The position numbers and the translations under genes are program-made. Below the pieces are notes generated by a model, which had not been told where the DNA came from, did not search any database, and worked only from the letters and a program-made list of their open reading frames with translations. From Collinsella sp. An268 (GTDB lineage: Bacteria; Actinomycetota; Coriobacteriia; Coriobacteriales; Coriobacteriaceae), in contig NZ_NFJH01000004.1 of NCBI RefSeq assembly GCF_002159765.1, forward strand, positions 62,001 through 126,000: a stretch of 64,000 nucleotides of DNA. Direction: 5' to 3'. Positions within the stretch are counted from its first letter, which is position 1. Each line of letters opens with the position of its first letter. Below, piece after piece: positions 18,920-27,130 of this stretch.

Positions 18920-20572
18920 TTAACCGCGAACTTCCCAATGGCCGTTTCGTTTCGCCCCTACGCGCACAAGTCGACCTTGGGACTTCAAACTCGAAACGAG
19001 GCGCTCCATGCTTCTCTTGCTCGTACCAAGCGCTGCCGCCATCTGAGATACCGTGAAATTGGGGTTCTTCTGTACGATTTGAAGAACTACCTCCTCTGCT
19101 ACGGCAGGCCTCTCTTCCGCCTCAACATCAGAGCCATTGCGTGTTATACCGCCAGCATTGTTGGTTATTCCGCCAATTAAACCGCCATCAGCATCGTTTA
19201 TTCCGCCATTACTGTCATTTAATCCGCCATTATTGTCGGTTATACCGACATCTATCCCGCCATTACCGCTATCGCTTACGACTTCTACGTCACTGCTTAC
19301 GACATCGTCGCCGCCAAACAGCACATTGTCATCATCGACAAGCTTGGACCCATCGACCTCCACACAAAGCATCAGCTTCGTGCGGTCGGGTTCTAGATAC
19401 TCGACCAGCTCCGGTTCCGCAACACCTGCATATGCCGCCGCGTCACGAAACACATCGAAACCGCTCCCCGCCTTGTCGCCCCTACCGATAAGATTAAACA
19501 TGGTCATAAGCGTCTTATTGCGTGGATCGGAGACGCCGCCACCTTCTACCACCTCAACAGGAATGCGCAGGCAGCCGGGGTTGGAGAACTCCACCGCCGA
19601 GCGCCGCCGAATAACAACTACGCCGGTTCGCCCACAGTAATCGGCATGCACGAGCGCATTGGTAAGCCCCTCGCGCACGGCCTTGTGCTGGGGTGTATCA
19701 TCAATGCGTGCCATGTCCGGCCCAAGCTTGAATGGTCGGGGCAACCCATCGCTGAGCATGCGGTAGGCCTTGCCCCAGAAGTCATAGACGTTACCGCTCC
19801 AGTCCCCAGAGTCGGACGTGATGCGATCGTCCCATCGGCGTTCGCCGCTGATAAGCCGACAGTCCAAGAAGTAATTAGGGAACGCATCCACGATTCGCCA
19901 CGCTTCGCCGAACATTATCAAGCCAGCCTTTGTCGGATGGAGCTCGCCATCACGATCTGAGCGCCCGATGGCGCCCAAACGCAAGAGAAACTCTTCGTCG
20001 ACCAAGTCAATCCACGGATGATTACGTCGATTTGCAGAAAACTCATTCCTATACCTGCGCACAGAATCCGCATTCAATGCGTCGACATCAATTTCATCAA
20101 GGACGTCGCGGTCGAGCGCGCCATCGTAGCTGTCGCGGACCATGGCGCGGACGACCTCCATGGTGCAATGGTAGTCACCCTCGCCGTTGCGCCGGTACGC
20201 CCCCGCACTCATGTTGTTGTTGATGTACACGGGTCGTTGCGTACGGTCGGCGCGGGGCACCTTAACCGCAACGATTTCAGCACCATCCACCTGCTGAATG
20301 ATGATGTCCGAATCGAGCAACAGATTAGCGCTCACCTTTTGCTGGTTGTTGAGACCGTTCCACAGGTCTTGGACAAGCGCGGCAGCATCTGCCACGCCGG
20401 TCACCTTGGGCCCCTCGGACGTCTCATCAACGCCGAGGACGATCAAGCCGCCGTTCGTGTTGGCAAAGGCAGAATACGTTTCCCAGAGGCTTCGGGGCAA
20501 GCCGCCTCGGGCACTCTTGAACTCAAGGCGATTGTTCTCACGCCATACGCTAAGTTGATCAATGAAAGACAC
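18920..20572 (-). CDS. AlbA/Schlafen-type ATP-binding protein inside the R-M operon
   Basis: A 550-residue protein. Residues 10-130 are an AlbA_2 (Schlafen-like) domain: NRLEFKSARGGLPRSLWETYSAFANTNGG in two pieces and GLIVLGVDE. Residues 300-400 match the HATPase_c_4-like region (REGLTNALVHADYCGRTGVVV, then GRGDKAGSGFDVFRDA). Residues about 450-490 are a low-complexity run of Gly, Asn and Asp with a repeated NGGI/NGGL unit. The last 60 residues are a winged helix (FTVSQMAAALGTSKRSMERL). Such proteins are often called putative transcriptional regulators or RecG-like; their function in R-M loci is unsettled. It sits between hsdS (11 bp) and hsdM (28 bp), an unusual insertion. Confidence 0.85.
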   Translation of the reverse strand: MSFIDQLSVWRENNRLEFKSARGGLPRSLWETYSAFANTNGGLIVLGVDETSEGPKVTGVADAAALVQDLWNGLNNQQKVSANLLLDSDIIIQQVDGAEIVAVKVPRADRTQRPVYINNNMSAGAYRRNGEGDYHCTMEVVRAMVRDSYDGALDRDVLDEIDVDALNADSVRRYRNEFSANRRNHPWIDLVDEEFLLRLGAIGRSDRDGELHPTKAGLIMFGEAWRIVDAFPNYFLDCRLISGERRWDDRITSDSGDWSGNVYDFWGKAYRMLSDGLPRPFKLGPDMARIDDTPQHKAVREGLTNALVHADYCGRTGVVVIRRRSAVEFSNPGCLRIPVEVVEGGGVSDPRNKTLMTMFNLIGRGDKAGSGFDVFRDAAAYAGVAEPELVEYLEPDRTKLMLCVEVDGSKLVDDDNVLFGGDDVVSSDVEVVSDSGNGGIDVGITDNNGGLNDSNGGINDADGGLIGGITNNAGGITRNGSDVEAEERPAVAEEVVLQIVQKNPNFTVSQMAAALGTSKRSMERLVSSLKSQGRLVRVGAKRNGHWEVRG

Positions 20573-20583
20573 GGTGCCTCACC

Positions 20584-21825
20584 TCATACGAACATCTGCT
20601 GGAGCAGGGCCTTCTTCTGCAACTTCAGGTGATCGAGCTTACGCTGGTGAAGGGCGATGAGGTCGTCAAAGGCAAGGATTGCTGACGCTATGGCACTCTG
20701 TTCCTCCCTCGATGGGAAGGCGAAATCTACCTCAGCAATATCGGTTCCATGGAGGTGAACGACAGATTTGCCCTGCGCCCTCTTGGACAGCTCCCGATGC
20801 GTGCGTCCGTACGTGATACCGAGAGCGAGGAAATCTTGATCGACTCGACGATCCGGCCTGACGATATTCAAATCGCCGCCTAGAATAATGCCTGCTGAGC
20901 GAACTGACGAAGCAACTGCGATGTCCTCTGCAGTCTCCCCGGACGCGGGGACGATGACCTCGTTACCGACAGAAAACATAGAACCATACCCCTCCGTCGC
21001 GAAGGTGTCGACCTCTTTGATCCTTGTCTCGTATTGCGTGTAGAGACGTCCGTAGAGGATTATCGGGGTCCCCGACTCACGCAAGTCGTCCTTCGAATAG
21101 CCTCTGCCCTTCGAAAAGGAGCAAATTTCTCCGAGCTTACGCTGTTCCCAAGGGTCAGTGAAACCGGGGAAGCGGACCTCAGGTACGTTGGCTCCGTTTT
21201 TCGGAAACATCTTTTGTAGCAATCCACGCTTCTGCAACTTGAGGTGATCCAACTTACGCTGGTGAAGTGCGATGAGGTCGTCGAGCTCGCGGAAGAAGGC
21301 ACCGATGAGGCGCTGTTCCGCCTTCGATTGGGGTATGGCGATTGATGTTTGGAAGAAGTCCGCAGGCGATACATTGAGCAATCCGTGGTTCCTCGCTCCC
21401 TCGGTTGCGATGGCACTGACGCCCCGATGCCAATACTCAGTTTCGTAATACACGCAGAGCCAGTCAGCATCGACACCGAAAGGCTCGAAGCAGATATACA
21501 GGGTCGATACGCAGCCCTTATCATATGCCGTCAGTCTTTTGACCGCGCCCCAAGGACTATCCGACGAGGTGCTCTTGTTATAGGCAAACTCCCCTCTGCG
21601 TAGAAGGTAATACCCACTAAGATCCTTACTCGCAACCTGCCTGTTGAAGAATGACCTCTGGTCAACAAGACCGTACTGGGCGGAGATGGTCAACGGAAGG
21701 TCGGACTCAAGCCCGCTGTTCTTCCGCGTCACTCTCCTAGCAACCTCCCCCAGCTTACGCTGTTCCCAAGGGTCAGTGAAACCGGGGAATCTCAGCTTGG
21801 GTACGTTTGGTTTTGATTCACTCAT
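20584..21825 (-). CDS. hsdS: Type I restriction-modification specificity subunit S (expressed copy)
   Basis: DNA-recognition subunit of 413 residues with two TRDs. Each half begins PWEQRKLGE (residues 19-27 and 225-233) and ends with DDLIALHQRKLDHLKLQKxxLLQxMF, a conserved helical spacer (181-206 and about 388-412). TRD1 occupies about 28-180, TRD2 about 234-386. The two halves are repeated at DNA level: W1 and W2 are identical over 38 bp, and D1 and D2 differ at one base in 30 bp. The same boxes flank the silent cassettes at 15.2-16.3 kb. It starts 8 bp after hsdR, so it is translated from the main operon. Specificity cannot be read from sequence. Confidence 0.95.
   Translation of the reverse strand: MSESKPNVPKLRFPGFTDPWEQRKLGEVARRVTRKNSGLESDLPLTISAQYGLVDQRSFFNRQVASKDLSGYYLLRRGEFAYNKSTSSDSPWGAVKRLTAYDKGCVSTLYICFEPFGVDADWLCVYYETEYWHRGVSAIATEGARNHGLLNVSPADFFQTSIAIPQSKAEQRLIGAFFRELDDLIALHQRKLDHLKLQKRGLLQKMFPKNGANVPEVRFPGFTDPWEQRKLGEICSFSKGRGYSKDDLRESGTPIILYGRLYTQYETRIKEVDTFATEGYGSMFSVGNEVIVPASGETAEDIAVASSVRSAGIILGGDLNIVRPDRRVDQDFLALGITYGRTHRELSKRAQGKSVVHLHGTDIAEVDFAFPSREEQSAIASAILAFDDLIALHQRKLDHLKLQKKALLQQMFV
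20638..20667 (-). repeat. Shared box D2 (end of TRD2)
   Basis: A 30-bp block encoding DDLIALHQRK at the end of hsdS TRD2. It is a direct repeat of D1 and an inverted copy of D4. Confidence 0.8.
21134..21171 (-). repeat. Shared box W2 (start of TRD2)
   Basis: A 38-bp block identical to W1 (21752-21789), encoding FPGFTDPWEQRKL. Its core, from CTTGGGAACAGCG on, is also present in W3 and W4. Homologous or site-specific recombination between W1 and W2 would delete TRD1. Confidence 0.85.
21253..21282 (-). repeat. Shared box D1 (end of TRD1)
   Basis: A 30-bp block encoding DDLIALHQRK at the end of hsdS TRD1. It is nearly identical to D2, D3 and D4. Confidence 0.8.
21752..21789 (-). repeat. Shared box W1 (start of TRD1)
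   Basis: A 38-bp block near the 5' end of hsdS, identical to W2. The short conserved N-terminus before it (about 19 codons) is the only part of HsdS that no cassette carries, so a cassette becomes expressed only after joining here or at W2. Confidence 0.85.
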
Positions 21826-21833
21826 GATATCCC

Positions 21834-24800
21834 CTAGCTCTCTGCCAACTCATCAGCCATATCATAAAGTGCTTCGCGCAGAGCGTTACGATACTTGATG
21901 CGCGAGAGCGCTTGCACCGCCTCGTCAGTTGCCATCGTCTTATACTCACCCGATGCTTCTGCCACAATCTTTGTAATGGCACCCGTATCATCAAGGTCCT
22001 GTTGCCCATAGCGATGACGGCTAAACAGTTCGCGCAGTTCGACGCTCTTTACGACTTCGGTGATGCCCCACTTCAGCCTGAACTCCAACAGAGCTCGATC
22101 GAGACTCGCATTGCTCGCTGCCCAGATGACGCGCTCGCCATCGTTTTGCGTATCCAGCTTGACGGGATAGGTCACCCCGGATCCCGCTGGCGGATAGTCG
22201 CCCCTCACAATGGCGCCCACGGCACGCATAATCTTTCCAGCATAGCCACGGTCGGCGAGGCCGTTGGCAAACTGCTCGATCTTGGCGCGAGCCTCCTCAA
22301 CCCGCCTCGTCTTCTGCTCGTGCACCGCGTTAAGCAGTTCTTCAATGAGCTCCGTCAGGTAGTCGTAGTCCACCTTGACTTCCTTGACGTGCGTCATGCG
22401 GAGCTCAATCTGATAGACCGGGACATGCTGCACGGCGGCCAGGTGCTCCTTGAGCTCGTTTGCTAACGTGGTGGTGAGCATAACCTCCTGCTCTGGCTCC
22501 ATACCAAGGGCGCGCAACAAACCGTCGGGACTGTCGTAATCAAAGCCGGCCATCTTGCCACCGGTCTCCTCGGGCTTGAACTGCTTGAGCTTTGCCATTC
22601 CGGCATTGTACTCACGAAGCAGATCGAGCATGAACTCCTTCTGCTTCTCCGACGGGGGAAGCTGCGTAAACTCGTCAGTGAGGTCAGCCAGCTTGGAAAC
22701 TTTCTGCTTCACCTGCTGGAACACCTCTTCAAACGCGGGAGCGGTGATGCCATCAAGCACGTTCTGTCTGCCACGCTGCTCGTCGGTAAGATTGGCCGAA
22801 TCCCGGTTAGCGTAGATAGCGAGTGCCTGGTTCATGAGCTTCTCGTTGTGCGTCGGCCAGCGGTAGTTGACGATGCGTCCCCAAGGTTTTTCCTGCATGT
22901 CGGCGATGCGGTTCGTGCGCGAGTACGCCTGAATCAGATTGGCGCCCTTGAGCGTACGGTCCACGTAGAGCGTGTTGAGCTCAGGCGCATCGAAGCCAGT
23001 GAGAAGCTGGTCCACCACAATGACGAGGTCGAGGAACGCTCCGTCATCAGCCGTCTTGTTGAGACGCGCCATGACATCCTGCGTATAACCGGAAACATCG
23101 TCCATACCCCACGCTGTACCGAACTCCTGGTTGTACGCCATGATGGCGTCGTAGAGCCCCGTGTTGGTCTCAAGCATGGAATCGTTGTTAGTCGTGTTGT
23201 GACTGAAGGTCACCGCCACCTTGAGCGTTGGTTTACCCTCGGCACGACGCTCGGCATTCACGCGTTGGAACTCGCGGAAGTACATCATCGCCATGGGCGT
23301 GGATGCCTTGCCGCCGCCCACGTGCGTGGTGAGCAGTGCATTGTACTTCCCATCGGCAGAGCGGTTACGCCAGTTGTCAAAGATGTCGCGCACCACCTCG
23401 TGCACATGATCCTCGTTCATATCGTAGACGCTCGGCTCGATCAGATCGTCCATATCCTCGGATGTGAGATGGGCAATTTTGCGCTCGATCTGCTGTTCCG
23501 ACCAAGTGGGATGCTGACTGCGGTAGAACTGCGGGAGATAGTCCTCCTTCAGCGCCTGTTCGGAAATGGTGGTCTCGAAATCCACCTTGAAACCTAGAAC
23601 ATTCCGATCAGCAATTGCCTCACGAATGGTATAAGCGTGCAGCAGAGGGCCAAAGATGTCTTCGGTGCGCAGACCCGATGTGGTGTCATCGAACATGGGC
23701 GTACCGGTATAGCCCAACCACGCTGCGTGCTTGAAGGCTTTCTGAATATTCTCGAACGCCTCGCCACCCGTCGAGCGATGCGCCTCATCCACGATGAACA
23801 CGATGTTTTTCTCGGGCGGTTTGAACGAAGCGCGTTTGATGAGTCGTTCAAGCTTTTGCACCGAAGTTACGATGATGTCGCTGCCCTTGGCCTTGAGCTT
23901 ACGGCTGAGGTCAGAGGTGTTCTCGGTGTTGCGGACAGCGCCGAGCTCGTCGCCTGCGGCGTCGGGGTCATATGCTTGATAGTTCTCGAGCGTCTGTCTG
24001 GTGAGCGCGATACGGTCTACCAGAAACACCACCTTATCCACACGGGGCAAGCGACTGACGAGCCATGCGGTCTTGAAGCTGGTGATGGTCTTACCCGATC
24101 CGGTGGTGTGCCAGATGTATCCCAGCTTATTAAGGCCCAAATCAAAGTCCGCATGCTTCACAGCATTGGTGGCCGCTTGGGTGGCATAGACCTGATACGG
24201 ACGCATGACCTTCAGGCACTGCTTGTTCTTGGTGCCGTCCAAAATCATGTAGTTCGTCGCCATCTGGTGCGCCATGGGAATGGAGAGCATCGAGTCGGCG
24301 AACTCCCTCCAATTGTGCACGACGGCGTTATCGCTCTTGCGCTGCCAGCGAAAAGCGAAGTCTTTGTTGAACTTCTCGCTGGTGGTATTGGCCATGTATT
24401 TGGCATCATGGGGCGTCATACCGATAAGAATTTGCAGCGTTGAGAAGATGTCGCGATACTGCCCTTCGTCGATGTACTGGTGCATCTGGTTTAGGGCCTC
24501 GTCCACATCGTGCGCATCGCGCTTTTCCTCAATCTGGATGATGGGAAGGCCATTAATGAGGAGCGTGGTGTCGAAGCGGCGGTTCTGCTTGCCAGGAATC
24601 TTTGCAGGGCGCTCAATCTGATTCACCACTTGATAGATGGTGTCCCCTGCGCCGATCTGCTTTTGATCGAAGACGGTGAGAAACACATGGCGCCCATCAT
24701 CGAGGTCAATCTCGATCTGCGACACACCATTGAGACCGTAGAGGAACTGGCCGGCCTGATAAGGCGTTTGAAGGTCAGAGATGGCCTTCTTTACTTGGGC

Positions 24801-25061
24801 AAACTCTCCGGCGCTCAAAGGATGGTCAAGCGTGCTCTGGTTGTGGCGCTCCAAAATCTGCTTGAAGTTGTCCCAAAGCTGTTCGGTAGTCTTAATGGAC
24901 GGTTCGTACGTCCACAGCTTGGTTTTTACCACGTAATCCACTGGCTCTTCACGCACGACTCCCCACACGGTGGAAGCAGGCTGTGTAACGGAGCCGCTGC
25001 ACATGTATTGGATCAGATCGGATTCAAATTGCAACTCGCTGTTGTCGGTTGTGAAAATCAT
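21834..25061 (-). CDS. hsdR: Type I restriction enzyme subunit R (ATP-dependent translocase/nuclease)
   Basis: Motor and nuclease subunit of 1075 residues, full length for the family. The N-terminal PD-(D/E)xK nuclease shows RFDTTLLINGLPI followed by QIEEKR, carrying the D and ExK residues at about 165-180. The SF2 helicase follows with Walker A TTGSGKT, motif II DEAHRSTGG, YTGTP as motif III region, and a QAYSRTNR motif VI region. A C-terminal helical domain should bind the MS core. Its ATG overlaps the stop of the upstream S-like gene as ATGA, and hsdS follows after 8 bp. Confidence 0.96.
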   Translation of the reverse strand: MIFTTDNSELQFESDLIQYMCSGSVTQPASTVWGVVREEPVDYVVKTKLWTYEPSIKTTEQLWDNFKQILERHNQSTLDHPLSAGEFAQVKKAISDLQTPYQAGQFLYGLNGVSQIEIDLDDGRHVFLTVFDQKQIGAGDTIYQVVNQIERPAKIPGKQNRRFDTTLLINGLPIIQIEEKRDAHDVDEALNQMHQYIDEGQYRDIFSTLQILIGMTPHDAKYMANTTSEKFNKDFAFRWQRKSDNAVVHNWREFADSMLSIPMAHQMATNYMILDGTKNKQCLKVMRPYQVYATQAATNAVKHADFDLGLNKLGYIWHTTGSGKTITSFKTAWLVSRLPRVDKVVFLVDRIALTRQTLENYQAYDPDAAGDELGAVRNTENTSDLSRKLKAKGSDIIVTSVQKLERLIKRASFKPPEKNIVFIVDEAHRSTGGEAFENIQKAFKHAAWLGYTGTPMFDDTTSGLRTEDIFGPLLHAYTIREAIADRNVLGFKVDFETTISEQALKEDYLPQFYRSQHPTWSEQQIERKIAHLTSEDMDDLIEPSVYDMNEDHVHEVVRDIFDNWRNRSADGKYNALLTTHVGGGKASTPMAMMYFREFQRVNAERRAEGKPTLKVAVTFSHNTTNNDSMLETNTGLYDAIMAYNQEFGTAWGMDDVSGYTQDVMARLNKTADDGAFLDLVIVVDQLLTGFDAPELNTLYVDRTLKGANLIQAYSRTNRIADMQEKPWGRIVNYRWPTHNEKLMNQALAIYANRDSANLTDEQRGRQNVLDGITAPAFEEVFQQVKQKVSKLADLTDEFTQLPPSEKQKEFMLDLLREYNAGMAKLKQFKPEETGGKMAGFDYDSPDGLLRALGMEPEQEVMLTTTLANELKEHLAAVQHVPVYQIELRMTHVKEVKVDYDYLTELIEELLNAVHEQKTRRVEEARAKIEQFANGLADRGYAGKIMRAVGAIVRGDYPPAGSGVTYPVKLDTQNDGERVIWAASNASLDRALLEFRLKWGITEVVKSVELRELFSRHRYGQQDLDDTGAITKIVAEASGEYKTMATDEAVQALSRIKYRNALREALYDMADELAES

Positions 25062-25648
25062 GACCGGTCCGCCTCTCTCATAATCCCAAGCATCATGGTG
25101 GTTTCTCGTTCTGCCGCACGCTTCTTGAGCGCGTTGAGCCTCAGCACGCTGAGATATAGCTCACCGATACGCCCCTGCCTCTCACACGGAGCAAGTGCGG
25201 GCAACTCAAGGGTCTTTAGTTGTTTGAGCGTGAACTTCATGGTTACAGACCCCTGCTGCCCCAAACGCAGCTGGCGTCTAATCTCTCGACTCTCGTTGAT
25301 CAGGTAAACAAGGTAGCGACGATCGATTGTCTCCGGAGGTATAAGCTTCACGTAGTTTTGCGTCAGTAAGTAGCCGCCGTGCTCGGGCAGCACGAGGGCA
25401 GCTGTGCCGGAGAGAAGGCTGAACACCACATCACCCGCTGCCGCCGTAACTACAGAATCGGCCGTTTTGATGCGTCGCCTCTTCTCGTCCAATGTGTCCC
25501 GATCGCCCTCATCAACCAGTCCGCTAAGATCCTCTTCAAGGTCAGACTGGGAATACAGAACGTAGGCCGGGGCAGCCGCGAGCCCGCTTTCTGTTATGCG
25601 GAACTGCGGCGTGCCGCTGACAAAGCCGATTGCATCTTGTAGGAGCAT
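25058..25648 (-). CDS. Small HsdS-like protein, first gene of the R-M operon
   Basis: A 196-residue protein that looks like one TRD with its spacer helix. It begins LLQDAIGFVSGTPQFRI, which matches the start of S-subunit TRDs, carries GDVVFSLLSGTAALVL and LTQNYVKLIPPETIDRRYLVYLI, and ends in a helical LKQLKTLELPALA...AERETTM segment. I chose the ATG at 25646-25648 because a good promoter occupies 25695-25722, so an upstream start would not be transcribed; GGGAGG lies 10 nt before it. The stop overlaps hsdR. It could be a half-S that dimerises, or a regulator of the complex. It has no W or D boxes. Confidence 0.75.
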   Translation of the reverse strand: MLLQDAIGFVSGTPQFRITESGLAAAPAYVLYSQSDLEEDLSGLVDEGDRDTLDEKRRRIKTADSVVTAAAGDVVFSLLSGTAALVLPEHGGYLLTQNYVKLIPPETIDRRYLVYLINESREIRRQLRLGQQGSVTMKFTLKQLKTLELPALAPCERQGRIGELYLSVLRLNALKKRAAERETTMMLGIMREADRS

Positions 25649-25694
25649 CAGAATCTGTGCCTCCCAAAAATTACGATATTGCAACTTAATTGGT

Positions 25695-25722
25695 AGGATA
25701 CTCAGATTTATCGACAAGTCAA
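25695..25722 (-). promoter_or_regulatory. Predicted promoter of the R-M operon
   Basis: On the minus strand TTGACT (25717-25722), a 16-bp spacer and TATCCT (25695-25700) in an AT-rich stretch. It would start transcription about 40 nt before the S-like ATG and drive the S-like gene, hsdR, hsdS, the AlbA gene and hsdM. Confidence 0.65.
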
Positions 25723-25807
25723 TATTATTTTGTGCCTTTGCGTGATTACTTTTTCGAGCGAGCTATTCAACCTTGAATGAACTGCAATATGGAGAGATAA
25801 GGAGAGA

Positions 25808-25839
25808 ATGCCGCGGTCCGCCTTGGCAGGCCGCGGCAT
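25808..25839. terminator. Hairpin between the R-M operon and the membrane-protein gene
   Basis: Perfect 9-bp arms ATGCCGCGG/CCGCGGCAT around a 14-nt loop. It lies 80 bp downstream of the minus-strand membrane-protein stop codon and before the R-M promoter. No U tract follows, so its strength as a terminator is uncertain. Confidence 0.5.
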
Positions 25840-25920
25840 ACTCGCTTCCCAGACACAACAGTGCTGAACAAACAGCGACTCGCTGGCACTCCAGAGAACG
25901 CGCTCGGATTATGCCGCGGG

Positions 25921-26439
25921 CTACTCGTCGTCTTTGAACAGCACCTTGTAGAGCGCCGCCGCGTCGTACACATCGCGCGCCGAGAGGCCGAGCAGGATCA
26001 TCGGCAGGATGACCAACATGAACACGAAGGTGGCGATGTCGACAACAAACGCCCTGACCGCCGGTGCTATCACGTTGAGGATAAACATCACCACCAAGTA
26101 GCCGACCGCCGTGAGTACCGCGGCCAGCACCAACACCCCCAGTTGCACACCCAGCGCCCGCATCGCCTCGGATCCAAACTTGATTCGGTTGCCAACCAGC
26201 CACACCAGCGCATGGATACCTATCAAGATGGCCATGACGTAGATGCTCTGCATCTGGTACGAGCGGACGACCTCAGAATACGGGTCGAGTTTGCTCACCT
26301 CTTCGTAAAGCACGGCTGCAAGCACCAGCATCCAGCCCACGCAGAACACGTAGAACTTGTTGCGCACAAACTCGCCGTTCTCAAACATCCTACGTCTGCG
26401 CCCGCGCCTACGTCCGCGCCTCCGTACCCTTGTTGCCAT
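25921..26439 (-). CDS. Membrane protein with basic N-terminus
   Basis: A 172-residue protein of unknown function. The start at 26437-26439 gives an Arg-rich N-terminus ([14 protein letters not shown]) followed by four hydrophobic segments, at about residues 30-47, 66-85, 98-118 and 130-152. The tail ends in a charged DVYDAAALYKVLFKDDE. Its ATG overlaps the stop of the preceding gene as TGATG, so the two are coupled. The poly-Arg head may bind acidic lipids or nucleic acid (inference). I do not recognise the family. Confidence 0.75.
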   Translation of the reverse strand: MATRVRRRGRRRGRRRRMFENGEFVRNKFYVFCVGWMLVLAAVLYEEVSKLDPYSEVVRSYQMQSIYVMAILIGIHALVWLVGNRIKFGSEAMRALGVQLGVLVLAAVLTAVGYLVVMFILNVIAPAVRAFVVDIATFVFMLVILPMILLGLSARDVYDAAALYKVLFKDDE

Positions 26440-26813
26440 CACAACCCCCTCATCATGTGGGACGCGGGTATCTGGTACGCCGCCGCCTGGAGCGCCCCCT
26501 CCGCCACACGCCCGTCCCAAAGAGCGTAGTAGCTCTGCGAGGAGACCTGGTCCTCGATGGGCACCAAGTGCTTGCGGAGGGCGGAGCGAGAGACGCTGCC
26601 GCCCAGCGGAAGATGCCCACGGGCAGCCTCCATGAGCTCGGCGCGGTACGCATCGGGCAGGCGCCCGGGCAGACCGCGGCGGTCCTCGGCGCGCACGGCT
26701 TGCGCGCGCCTTGTGGGGGAAACGTCCTCCAAGGCCCGCTTCAGGCTCCGCTCGCTTGCCCAGGAGTCATACGTGCGAACGGTATATAAGCTCGGCGCCT
26801 CGATGCAGCCCAC
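26439..26813 (-). CDS. Hypothetical protein coupled to the membrane protein
   Basis: A 124-residue soluble protein. The first half is basic and charged (RSLKRALEDVSPTRRAQAVR), and the second half contains LGGSVSRSALRKHLVPIEDQ and YYALWDGRVAEGALQAAAYQ. I do not recognise it. The TGATG overlap with the membrane-protein gene supports it as a real gene. It might be the remainder of a longer protein, because no strong ribosome-binding site is seen before the ATG. Confidence 0.55.
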   Translation of the reverse strand: MGCIEAPSLYTVRTYDSWASERSLKRALEDVSPTRRAQAVRAEDRRGLPGRLPDAYRAELMEAARGHLPLGGSVSRSALRKHLVPIEDQVSSQSYYALWDGRVAEGALQAAAYQIPASHMMRGL

Positions 26814-26912
26814 GGGCAGCCCTCCCCTCGTCGAACTACTCCATCATTCTAAGCGGCACGCCCTTGGATCATGAGCGCCGTTTTCCGCGAGCCAGCCGTT
26901 CGTCCCCAAACG

Positions 26913-27068
26913 CTAACCCCTCACCAGCTCGAGCAAGCTCTCGTAGCTGTCGACAGCGTCATAACGCACATCCGCCTCACTCATGCTGTTGAAAAGCTTG
27001 CGGGCGCTCAATCGATATTCCACCCGCGCGAGGAGAGCACATAACTGGGCGACTGGTCCCCTTAGCAC
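26913..27068 (-). pseudogene. Short open frame or gene remnant
   Basis: The minus-strand frame encodes about 51 residues, LRGPVAQLCALLARVEYRL and then NSMSEADVRYDAVDSYESLL, which look protein-like in composition. It has no ATG at its start, only a GTG (27066-27068) with a poorly spaced GAAGGG. The frame remains open upstream to 27161 without a start. It is probably the C-terminal end of a decayed gene, or a small gene with a weak start. Confidence 0.3.
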
Positions 27069-27130
27069 CTCATGGACACACCCTTCATGGGTAAAATGGA
27101 TGATACGGAAGCCAAATGCTGGAGGTAACA

